Assembly: GCF_000275845.1 (NCBI RefSeq)
Contig: NW_006766947.1
Span: 19,473-34,310 of the forward strand
DNA from: Dichomitus squalens LYAD-421 SS1
Taxonomy: Eukaryota > Basidiomycota > Agaricomycetes > Polyporales > Polyporaceae
Direction of reading: 5' to 3'
Length of the DNA stretch: 14,838 bases
Translations under genes and position numbers: made by a program
Notes under the pieces: model-generated
Databases searched by the model: none
What the model saw: only the letters and a program-made list of their open reading frames with translations
What the model was told of the DNA's origin: nothing
Shown: positions 1-8,113 of the stretch, one piece after another
Numbering within the stretch: position 1 is the first letter of the stretch
Layout: each line of letters starts with the position of its first letter

Positions 1-70
1 AGGGCAGAGCGGAGGTCGGCACGAAGGCACGAGACCTACGAAAGCTAGTCTTCACGCAGACAGCGACAGA

Positions 71-152
71 CTAGTCCCAATGACCAAGTTATACATTAGC
101 ACTCGAAGGGAAGTACAACGCTATGGTCACTCACCTAGTCCCAATGACCAAG
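71..152. repeat. Pair of 18-bp direct repeats
   Basis: The sequence CTAGTCCCAATGACCAAG occurs at 71-88 and again, identical, at 135-152, 64 bp apart. A reverse complement of its first eight bases (GGGACTAG) follows at 165-172. The pair lies inside the suspected LTR, downstream of its TATA box on the minus strand, so it would fall in the R/U5 part or leader. Confidence 0.7.
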
Positions 153-188
153 AGGTCGAGATGGGGACTAGGGAGCGCCTAAGGGGGT

Positions 189-197
189 CCTTATATA
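189..197 (-). promoter_or_regulatory. TATA box of the suspected left LTR
   Basis: TATATAAGG on the minus strand, reading towards the left edge. It is the strongest TATA-like element noticed in the window and fits an LTR promoter. Confidence 0.4.
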
Positions 198-450
198 CTA
201 GAGGGGCTGCTTAGCAACCAAGGACAAGGCGCGAGAGCGAGGCAGTGAAGATGACAAAGAGAGAACAAAGGGCGAGAAAGAAAAGGCAAGGGCATGGCGA
301 TCACGGGAACGTAGCATGCGGCTGTGGGAACGTATCTACAGTGTCCAAATTGGGATGGGCTAGAAAAGGAAATGGTCCGCGAATGGAAGGTGGGCGTCAA
401 AGGGAGGGGAATGGGCGGCAAAAAGGGGCGTCTGTCCAACGTCCGTGACA

Positions 451-2333
451 AGCTCCATCATCAGCAAGCGTGTCATTACGCTCTAGTGGCCCGCAGAGAT
501 AAGCAGAGCAATATGGAAGCCTTGAGGACGGACGCTTCGAAGGGAGAACACGCGGTGGTGAAAAGCAAAGGCGTGTCCGACGCGTGGCCCAGAGGAAACG
601 GACCGGCGCGTGGCAAACCCAAAGGATTCGGACGCCCAGAAGTACGTGATCTTGCAGCGTGGCTTTGGAGATTGGCAGCGCTGGCCTAAGCGATGAGGCG
701 CGCGTCCAAGCGCCAGGTCCTCGCATAGACCAGATGGCGAGCATCTCCAAGAGATAACATCGGCTATCATGCTCCTGCTCTTGATCTCACCTGCGTAGCT
801 GGTCCCTCATTGTATCTGCTTCTCCTCGCTAACCGCTGGTCCGATTACCTCAAAACAACGTGTGTACAATACTCATGTACGCAGCGAAGAAAATGTTTGG
901 TCCAGATTTTGGCGAAAGTGCGCGCACTTTGATGAAAACACATCTTAAAAAAACTATACCAAAGACTTCAAGCCCCCAAAGCAAACAAATGGATTGGTGT
1001 ATTTCGTTTTGCAGGCAATAGGGTATGGACCATGCTATTAGACAATCTATGGAGGCAACCAAGGACAGCGGACAGCCTAAGCGCGCAAGCCGGAAGAAAT
1101 GGTTTCCAAAAAAGGCATCTTGATCGTCCACTACCACGATGGCTCTGACACGCCGTTCTTCCGCTCAGAAAGCTCACTCTGCAAGTCAGCGACTAGCAAA
1201 GGAGAAATATCAGCCTTACCACATTCCTCCTCCCATCCGGACATATTCTGGGCTGCCTCATAGCTCTACATCTGACACCCATCCTAACGCCCAGCAGCTC
1301 AAGACAAGCAGCACAAAGTGGCGATAAAGTTTGACGTTCCCACCCGCAGCATGCGGCTATACTTAGTAACGTAACGGAATGTCAGTAACCCTAATAGGCC
1401 TGCCATCTATCCTGCCCCAACCTACAGCCTGAAAGCACCTCAGAAAGGACGATTTGACGTTGTACCACTGAAGGACCATGTCGGGCTCATAAATTCAATC
1501 GCAATCGTGTCGCTTAGATGATAATGCAGCCAAGATAATCGGAATCGGACAAATCTCGATATAGCGGCGAGCGTCTCTATCACATGTCCTGAACATCGGC
1601 TAGCGGGCGCTGCCAATCTCCAGTGGCTTGTTTGATCCAACCTGCCATGACTTGGCGCTATCGTCCCGCTCACTTGCACCAGAGCGCACTTTCCGGGGCA
1701 CATTGCCCTTGCTCGACGATCTGGAGAGCCCACTCACCTGTCTAGGATAAAATCTGGAGCAGTTTTAGCGAAAATGGCTTCATCATACCCTCAGATCCTT
1801 CCCATCCCGCTCTCTCACTGGCGCCATGAATCCGCTATGTGGCTACTTCCTTAGCGAATGACTTCGCTGATCTTCAAGCTCCAGCTGTCAGCTTGTGACC
1901 ATGATACCTCCCGGTTTACAAATGCGGAGTCGACTCCGAGTCTAGGGTCAGAGCTGGAGATGAACAGAAGCTTGTGAGTCCTTCTGTCGATGTAACGTAT
2001 CTCTCGGTTCCTCAAGCGACGCCCTAGGTCTCACTCCAACGGTTCGTATACCGATGTACATCTGAGGGATGCTTTCATGCCCACAAATCCATCCACTGCG
2101 TCAACTTCCGCGGGTCCCTTTGACGCCACGGTGTACAACCCATCTCATGACCCTACCCATCACACGACTCGGACTATGTCGACTTTGGCTCCATTAGGGA
2201 CGCCTCGGCCATATCACATTGCGCAGCGTTCAAGGAATCCGGCGGTTCGCAACTGCTTTGTGAGTCGCACCTATGCTCATCGAATCTCCTCCATTCTCCG
2301 AGTACAACGTCATCCCGGCTTTGAACGAAAGTT
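451..2333. other. Long region without a supportable gene
   Basis: I find no recognisable protein here on either strand. Short open frames exist, such as a basic 62-residue frame at 1139-1327 (plus). It lies in the same frame as a lysine- and arginine-rich 24-codon stretch starting at 1049 that ends in a stop just before it; neither matches a family I know. A minus-strand frame at 1440-1733 contains donor-like GTGAGT signals but no domain. An open plus frame from 2077 runs into the zinc-finger relic in another frame and may be its decayed N-terminal part. The stretch looks like degenerate intergenic or old transposon DNA. Confidence 0.5.
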
Positions 2334-2828
2334 GTGCTCATCTCTCCCTATCCGGTCTACGCGCATGCGCCATCGGCCCTCCCCTCACTCCCTCCCCATA
2401 TCACACTCAGATCCGCCTCAAGCCGTCCAGCGCGCTCCAGACCTTCCTTGCACCAAGGCGCTGCAACGCCCCCGTCCTCTGCTCCTGCCCCTCCTCTGCG
2501 CACGATCCGGTGGAAATGTCCCCACTGTCCGCATGTCCAGCGTTACCATCACTAGCCCGACCTTCAGAGACACACCAACACGCACTGGCACAAACGCGGA
2601 TCGGCCGTTGCGCTCTGGGGGTGCTCCGGGCTCCCGACCGAGTGCGCGATTGAGGACGGGGTGCCCACGGAGGTCGTGAGAGAGGTGCTAGTATACGAGT
2701 TACAAGGGAGAAGGATAGCCGGAGTGTGTGGAAAGACGTTCTGTCGGCGGGGGACGTTGGATGAGGCATCCGAGGAAGAAGGGGAGGTGTTTCGGAGCCG
2801 CGTTGGCGGAGTTGCAACCGGGAAATAG
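2334..2828 (+). pseudogene. Relic of a fungal C2H2 zinc-finger gene
   Basis: In the frame of position 2511 the sequence reads RWKCPHCPHVQRYHH, then a TAG stop (2553-2555), then PDLQRHTNTH, an evident C2H2 finger (C-x2-C ... H-x3-H). The same frame stays open to a TAG at 2826-2828. It continues with a second cysteine-rich part (TECAIEDGVPTEVVREVL) and a third part, GVCGKTFCRRGTLDEASEE, where GGC-K-TFSRRDAL-RH is usual in a basidiomycete C2H2 family whose fingers diverge from the classical spacing. The third finger has lost its histidines. A stop in the first finger plus the lost histidines point to a pseudogene. The N-terminal part is unclear: the frame is open from 2334, while an alternative open frame starts at 2077. 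If it had worked, it would have been a DNA-binding protein of unknown targets. Sequencing error could explain the stop but not the missing histidines. Confidence 0.7.
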
Positions 2829-3593
2829 GAAGTTGGGAGAGGAAGATGCCTGGGCGTCGCTATGAACTGCCGTCTCTGGTCCAACTCTAGTCTCGTACGT
2901 CAGCTTCGTTGGTTGTTCGTCGTTCACGTCGTATTTTACTTACGCCGACATTCCCTCTCGATCTAAGGCAGCTGTACGGTACTCATACTGGCGCTCTCAT
3001 ACCTACGCCTGGCAGACTACTACCTGAAGGCGAATCTCTTAGGAAGACAGTCGTTCAATGATGTATGCTAGCACAACATTGCCTTGCAACACGAATGTCC
3101 CTCGCTCGACCTCGGTGCGACTCATGTGCTGGACCGCACACTCGGCATTCCCCGTAGGACTGGAAGAAGGTTCGCGCTACGCTCAGTCTGTTATTGGCGC
3201 ATCTCGGAACCCTGCCGTGAGCCTGCTCGAACATCTACCGGAGCAACTACAGAACGGGAAGATACGGGTGGGTAACGTAACATTTGCGATCACGCCATGA
3301 ACTCACTTGTACTATGGAGCCAGCTGATGAAGCTGCATGTGGAAGAGCACCGACTATGCTCCAAAGAACGGGTGCCGGATCGTTTCTGTGATGAACACAC
3401 ACGGCACAATGAACGTTCATCAGCGGATGGGTGAGAGTTCACGCCGGAGAAGCTTGCTCGGCGAACCCGCATTAGGGGTAGGGGTGAGGTCAGAGTAAAG
3501 GGAATGAGACGCAATAATGATACAATGGGGAGCAGTTACACAGCACGACGAGAGCACAAGGAATATGCTGAGGCGTCGTTAGTCTGACGCCCT
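2829..3593. other. Intergenic, 3' of the zinc-finger relic and of the Stealth gene
   Basis: No gene that I can support. An open plus frame at 3058-3300 encodes about 80 residues ending NGKIRVGNVTFAITP, with no family resemblance I can name. The last part, about 3300-3593, is immediately downstream of the minus-strand Stealth gene and should hold its 3' untranslated region and polyadenylation signals. No perfect AATAAA was noticed there on the minus strand. Confidence 0.4.
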
Positions 3594-6307
3594 TCACCAG
3601 GGACCAGCGTCTGCCTCCCAAGCAGCGGCGCGATTCCATCGACGGGATTGCCAGTCTCGAAAATGCTTAGCAATTTGCGGACCATCTTGCGTGACGTCGT
3701 CGTTAATGCACAGTAGCGCGATATCCTGTCGTCGATCCAGATATGCAAGCATAGCCTCGACCTGCTCCAGGGTGAGTAATTGCTCAAAAGCGGACGGCGT
3801 TCCACCTGGCATGTGGTGCGTCAGCATAGTCTTGGTTGAGTCGCAGGAATAGGTAGTACTATAGGGCAGAGCTGGTGGTTGGAAGGAAGACCAAACTCAC
3901 CAATGACGTATCGGTAACGCTGCATAACTCGCTCGGACCACTGCCGGACGCTGGTGTCAGGCGCGTACTTCATCACATCGCGGAGCGCAAATTGACCATC
4001 GTGCCAGTCATCCACGAGGGGTAGATGAGGTATTGTCAAGGATTCATCCGTAGGTAGTTCTGTGTTGGATGGAGGTGAACGCCGGTCGGGAGGCGGTAGC
4101 ACCGCGGAGAGCCCGAGCCGACCACTCGCATTGACTAGCGCAATAATGACTGCGAGAGAAAGGTCATGGAATGCCGATGGACGTGATTGAAAGGGAATTA
4201 CCACAGTCGCCACAGTGCGGTTTATCGAAAGCGATATTTTGGAACACAGCACTAGCAGTGAGAGGCTTCCCGGGGCTGCGGCCACCAAAACATTCGTTGC
4301 GCCGGATGGTGCACTTGCGCTCGGTTCCCTTGCGATCTTCCTCGTCATATTTTTCTGGGTCGAAGCCAGGCCAGCCATCGACACCTCGCCGACCGTACTC
4401 ATTATACGCGTACCCGTCTAATGAGGCTGGCACATAAGTTGTCAGAATAATGGATTCGACGTGTATCGAGGACAAACTCACAGAAAAGGTACTCAGTCTT
4501 AGAATCATCGGCGATAAGCCCACCTTCTCTTAGGTAGTCTCGAACACGACCGATGGCCAGCGTGTGTCGTATCCCCGACTCGACCTGTACCTCCTTGCTT
4601 TCGTCGCCAACCGAGGATCCACCAATCTCGATCCATGCCTGCTCTGCTTCGCGCTCCCCCCAGCTATCGTCTATCCCGCCCACACGACCGACGACCCATG
4701 TCCAGAGCAAGGCCTCGCGAGACCGTTCCACGAGATAATGGGCAAACATGAACATCTGGTAGTAATCACCGTCGCCCGCCTCCGTTTCACGGAAGGCATG
4801 CGTAGCGGTCTTCGCGATCGCTTCTGGCCATACCAACGCAAGCTCTTGAAGAATGGCGAATGAGACGGACTTGGCTTGGTGCTGGACATAAGGGCGACGT
4901 CTACGGCCGAAACGTTTACCTGGAATGTTGGGTAGGTTCTGTCAAAGGCACGTAACCCAAACAGAAACTGATGGTGTATACGCACTGAGCAACCAGTTGG
5001 AAACGCCCATGCTACGCCATTCGCTTTTGCGCTTGGTGCTTGGCCAATCTGGAGACACCGTCATGTCACCCTGGAGGCGTAAAACCAGGCCATACTCTGA
5101 TACCAAAATCCGTCATATGCTCAAACAGCCGCAAAAAAGACTTACGCTGCGTGTAGAACGTGACAGGGGTGAGAGGACTTGACATGTAGAAGTCGTCATT
5201 CTGTAAGATAGCGGTGAAGAGCGGCAGCGACAATCTGGAAGTGGCTTGCTAACCATGTAAAGGCTGGTATGGGGCTGCAGGTGAGCACGACGAATGCAAC
5301 AAATCAGGTATAACCTACAAAACTTCCGAGATGTTCTGCAGATGGCTGAATTGCGACTCAATGGCGTAGCTAGAACCGCGTTCAAAACCGGACAGAAAAC
5401 GATGCGAACACAAGTCGACGGAGACGAACCTATTGAATATCGTGCGATTGTATGGCTCGAAGAAATGAGCATGGTGAGTAAGGGAAAGCTGAATATTCCC
5501 GTCTCGCCACTCGGGAGTAATTCGGTCAGCAGTGTCGAGCCACTGGGGATGCAACCCTATCCTCCAGTTTCCTAGACCTGAATCAGGATAGTACTGAATG
5601 AAGGTCCCCGACTCGTCGGCGGGATAGTCGAAGTCAGAAGTTAGGATACGGAAATGTCGAGCATGAGGGCGGAAATTGGCGAGCACAGAGCGGAGCGAAT
5701 GTCGAAGCTCGTCGTAATCGCTGCAATGGTCGCGTGAAGCACATCGTTCCTGGTAAATAGAATGGTCAACATACCGGAACATGCGGGATGAGTTACTAGA
5801 TTGAGTCGGCCTGTAAGGGTCGGTGTTTCCGAAGGATTCGGCAGCGTTCTCTCGCGCATCCATGAAGAGAGGGTCTGAACCGTTAACCCAGGTCCAAATC
5901 ACATCTAACGGTAGTGGGCCCAGGCCATCGTGGCAGACGCCTCCCGACGAGTAATACTGATCGAGGCAGTGACTTGGAAGATCACGAACGGGGTGGAGCA
6001 CTGGATGAGAGGAAGATGGGAGGGAATCTGGGACGCGGAACGCGATATAGCCCGGTTGATAGCCCGGTCGGTAGGAAGTGTTGACGGGACCTCCAACGTC
6101 GTTGTAGTTGTAGTCATCTTCTTCATGCGAGCCGGCGATATTGAGAAAAAGCACGAGGGTAACAAACGACGTGGCGACTATGAGGGCGAACACGGCGCGA
6201 CGGCGCGCAAGGTAAGATGCCAAAGAGTATCGCGGGGTAGCTTTCGGAGACCAGAGGAACTCTGAGTGGGGGATTCGCGTCAGTGGGATGTAGCTTGCGG
6301 ATGACAT
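3594..6307 (-). CDS. XPT1: Stealth-family glycosyl-phosphotransferase, Xpt1-like (xylosylphosphotransferase type), ten exons
   Basis: Exons, read on the minus strand: 6307-5775, 5720-5430, 5369-5319, 5263-5254, 5200-5146, 5096-4986, 4919-4482, 4426-4202, 4149-3901, 3805-3594. They join in frame to 724 residues. Residues 1-36 are cytosolic and basic, about 38-57 are one hydrophobic anchor, and the rest should be lumenal, so this is a type II Golgi protein. Stealth motifs are in order: DVIWTWVNGSDP (about 135), RDYDELRHSLRSV (about 178), FNSYAIES (about 273), FLYMNDDF (about 292), then NWLLSKRFG, HYLVERSREALLW and HCGDC. These recur in bacterial capsule Stealth proteins, human GNPTAB and Cryptococcus Xpt1, which move a sugar-1-phosphate from a nucleotide sugar to a glycan. 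Xylose phosphate onto mannose is the fungal precedent; the substrate here is inferred. Length and motifs suggest an intact gene. Introns 1 and 2 were placed because they restore RDYDELR and FNSYAIES. The ATG follows a short leader with no better upstream start. Confidence 0.92.
5254..5263 (-). other. Ten-nucleotide exon 4 of the Stealth gene
   Basis: Between the exon ending at 5319 (GAA GTT TT, donor GTAGGT) and the exon starting at 5200 (AAT GAC GAC, acceptor TTACAG), only a 10-nt exon CCTTTACATG gives the continuous reading SEVFLYMNDDF, matching the family pattern of a hydrophobic run before NDD. Flanking introns are 55 bp (5318-5264) and 53 bp (5253-5201). Skipping it breaks the frame; a single longer intron from a weak GTTTTG donor would keep frame but lose FLYM. 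Confidence 0.75.
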
Positions 6308-6746
6308 GGACGAGTGAATACATTGGGGAGAGGGAGACGAGGGAGACTGCTCGTGTGATAGGAAATTGGATGAGCTAGGAAGACGCCGATCGATCTTAAG
6401 TCAGGGCCTGAACGCGAGGTCGCTGGACTACGCACGGGGCTGAGAACGACCGACCACGGCATGTTGTGTTGCCGCTTCATCGGAGGACAAAGGGATGAGA
6501 GTGCGTCTGAAGGTACACTGGGGTTGCCGCTGCCAAGCCTAGCCGGCTTGTCCAGCCGGCTCAGCTGCTCTATTAAACGGAAACAAGCCAAGCCAATGTG
6601 GAGCGCCCAATACCTAGCCGTCAACAGCTCAGTTTGAAGCTGGCTGCTGAGCTACCGGACGCAGAATCTTGTCGGTACTGCCACAGGTGAGATCAGTCTG
6701 ACGAAAACTTCGGGGATGGAATCGACCGTACTTACTGGATGACTTT
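6308..6746 (-). promoter_or_regulatory. Upstream region of the Stealth gene
   Basis: This is the only space between the Stealth start codon and the first repeat block, so it should hold its promoter and 5' leader. An 8-bp perfect palindrome, AGCCGGCT, occurs twice (6541-6548 and 6554-6561) separated by 5 bp, about 235 bp upstream of the ATG. The pair can form a hairpin or a dimeric protein site. A minus-strand stretch from about 6737 to 6675 has intron-like ends (GTAAGT ... TGTGGCAG), which could be a leader intron or a gene relic. No clear TATA box was found. Confidence 0.35.
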
Positions 6747-7019
6747 GTGCAAGAATCTGCAGCCGTTGCGACGTCTGTAAGCCTTGAATGTGTACATGCG
6801 ATCCGCCGAGATGCCAATGCCGATTTGCACTCCGCTTGTTAGCCTGATGTCTTGGGTTCTTGGCAAAATGCGTGAATAATATCGAGACCGCTGAGGCCCG
6901 AGGACGCCAGCGAGTCTGGCAGACTCCGCCGGACCGGATATGTGTGGGTCAAGACGGGGCCCCCCTGACTCTCCTGGCCGGGTCCGACCCGGGGTCCGGG
7001 TCTGGCCTCGTTTTGGTGT
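6747..7019 (+). repeat. Local repeat block A, copy 1
   Basis: Diverged copy of 10797-11010. Both contain the same ordered landmarks: ATCTGCAGCC, CGACGTC, GTACAT, CCGCCGAGATGCCAATGC, CACTCCGCTTGT, GGCAGACTCCGCCGG, CCTGACTCTCCTG and CCCGGGGTCCGG. Copy 1 has about 45 bp more after GCCTGAT. No conserved reading frame is seen, so I read it as duplicated non-coding or decayed DNA. Confidence 0.75.
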
Positions 7020-7750
7020 CGAACTTAAGTACCGGGAAGTGCGTAAGGATGTTTGGCCCTCATGGCATGACCACCGAAAGACTGATGGAACATGCGCGCT
7101 CTTGTCCTTGCGCTGGAGGTCTTCTGTGTATGGTCATTCAGCTGTTGTGGCTCGGGACGCATACACCTCTGCCTCGTTCCAACGAACTTATGAAGAGGGG
7201 AGCGATACGCTTCGTCATCTACCCCTTGGTTTTTCACAGATCCAGGGGTATCAAGGGTGAGTCTACCACCTCTGCACTCTTGACGTCGGCTCTCCATCGA
7301 GTCGTTATGGACCTGTTGACTGCAATACCGCTATACTTGTAATGTCGCCGGACGGCGCATTTGTGAGTCCTTCGTATGATCGGATTCTAGTGACGCTGCT
7401 GACATTGGAATGTAGATGCAGTTGAGAGCGGTTCGCGCATTACAACATCCAGGCGTTCCAAGCACACTACACGGAGAGGAATATGTTACGGATTGTCACC
7501 GATAACCCAACTTCCTGCCCGTCGCCTCCGCCAGGTCAGCACAGCAGAGGACAGCTCAAGTACTGGCCTCATCCTCCGCAATTAGCTGGTATGGGTAATG
7601 TGTGGGTAGGATGGCGAAGTGTCCGGGCGGATACTCTCATGTGTAGTCCGCCTCTGGTCGCGCGATTGCACGGCCAAGAAATGGCTTGACTTATATTAAG
7701 CCCAACGTTGCGGAGGAGGTTGACGACGATGGGTCCGCACATCTTGACAG
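7020..7750 (+). other. Degraded gene-like DNA with an intron signature
   Basis: A textbook fungal intron stands at 7363-7415 (donor GTGAGT, branch-like GCTGAC, acceptor TGTAG), flanked by the phrase TAILVMSPDGAF on the left. The open frames at 6860-7342 and 7483-7689 do not join into a recognisable protein. Fragments such as NLSTGKCVRMFGPHG and VMSPDGAF recall WD40 repeats but are too short to call. At 7139-7200 lies one copy of motif D, which also occurs near the DUF6699-like copies. This is best read as remains of one or more duplicated genes. Confidence 0.4.
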
Positions 7751-8113
7751 TACCTGAATCTTCGCCCTCCAGCTAGCCTTGCCGGACGCTATGGGAGCAT
7801 CCGGCAGATACGGATAGGGAATAAGCAGAAAACGAAGGGTACAATTTTCGTAGTTTTCGACGATGTCATGGACGTAAGTGACTTAAACCATCGATGAATT
7901 TTGCGCCCCTATCCCTACTGCGGCCACTAATCCGCTCCTAGGCCAAGAACACTCTTCACCACCTGAACATCTTCCACTTGCAAGAACGAACTTGTTGTAC
8001 TGTACCACATGCCGTCCAAATAAGACGCGGCCGCCGCGAAGGCGGAACTCGCAAGGAGGGAGGAGTAGCTCGCGGAGCTCAAGAGAAAACATGATATCCA
8101 GGATGAGGACTGA
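7751..8113 (+). pseudogene. SF3B6: Relic of splicing factor SF3b14 (p14, SF3b subunit 6), intron kept
   Basis: From 7784 the frame reads GRYGSIRQIRIGNKQKTKGT, continuing IFVVFDDVMD, the second half of the RRM of SF3b14, the U2 snRNP protein that contacts the branch-point adenosine. An intron follows at 7874-7941 (GTAAGT, branch-like CACTAAT, CTAG). The next exon starts AKNTLHHLNIFHLQER, again as in SF3b14. Two bases are then missing near 7990. In the shifted frame the rest of the family is recognisable: LVVLYHMPSK, stop (8021-8023), DAAAAKAELARREE, stop (8066-8068), LAELKRKHDIQDED, TGA at 8111-8113. The N-terminal part (RNP2, KNLxY) is absent or unrecognisable upstream. Two stops, a frameshift and 5' loss make it a pseudogene. 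The retained intron means it arose by DNA duplication rather than retroposition. A working copy should exist elsewhere, since the protein is essential in fungi studied. Confidence 0.88.

Larger units (their letters stand above)
1..450 (-). mobile_element. Probable LTR of a Ty3/gypsy-like retrotransposon, truncated by the window edge
   Basis: Read on the minus strand, position 450 begins TGTCACGGACG, a start typical of many fungal Ty3/gypsy LTRs, preceded by a purine-rich stretch (GATGATGGAG) that could be the polypurine tract. About 250 nt downstream on the same strand is a clean TATA box, TATATAAGG (197 to 189), where an LTR promoter would sit, followed by two copies of an 18-bp repeat. No LTR end (..CA) or target duplication can be identified, and no gag or pol peptide is recognisable beside it, so it may be a solo or partial LTR. 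The call rests on termini and layout only; the promoter of an unrelated minus-strand gene is the alternative. Confidence 0.4.

Noticed and set aside
397..770. Overlapping minus-strand open frames of about 95-117 codons next to the left LTR
   Set aside because: Neither shows retroelement or other domain motifs; one crosses the presumed LTR boundary.
3872..3900. A 29-nt intron at the ninth splice donor of the Stealth gene
   Set aside because: Too short for fungal introns; the 95-nt alternative ending at 3806 has a CTGAC branch site close to its acceptor and gives a family-like join.
5315..6307. Reading the first 330-codon minus-strand frame of the Stealth gene as uninterrupted coding sequence
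   Set aside because: Two segments with good splice ends interrupt conserved Stealth motifs and removing them restores those motifs.
7000..7360. WD40-like phrases (STGKCVRMFGPHG, VMSPDGAF)
   Set aside because: They fall in different frames, are too short, and the first one is not conserved in the second copy of repeat A, so chance is likely.
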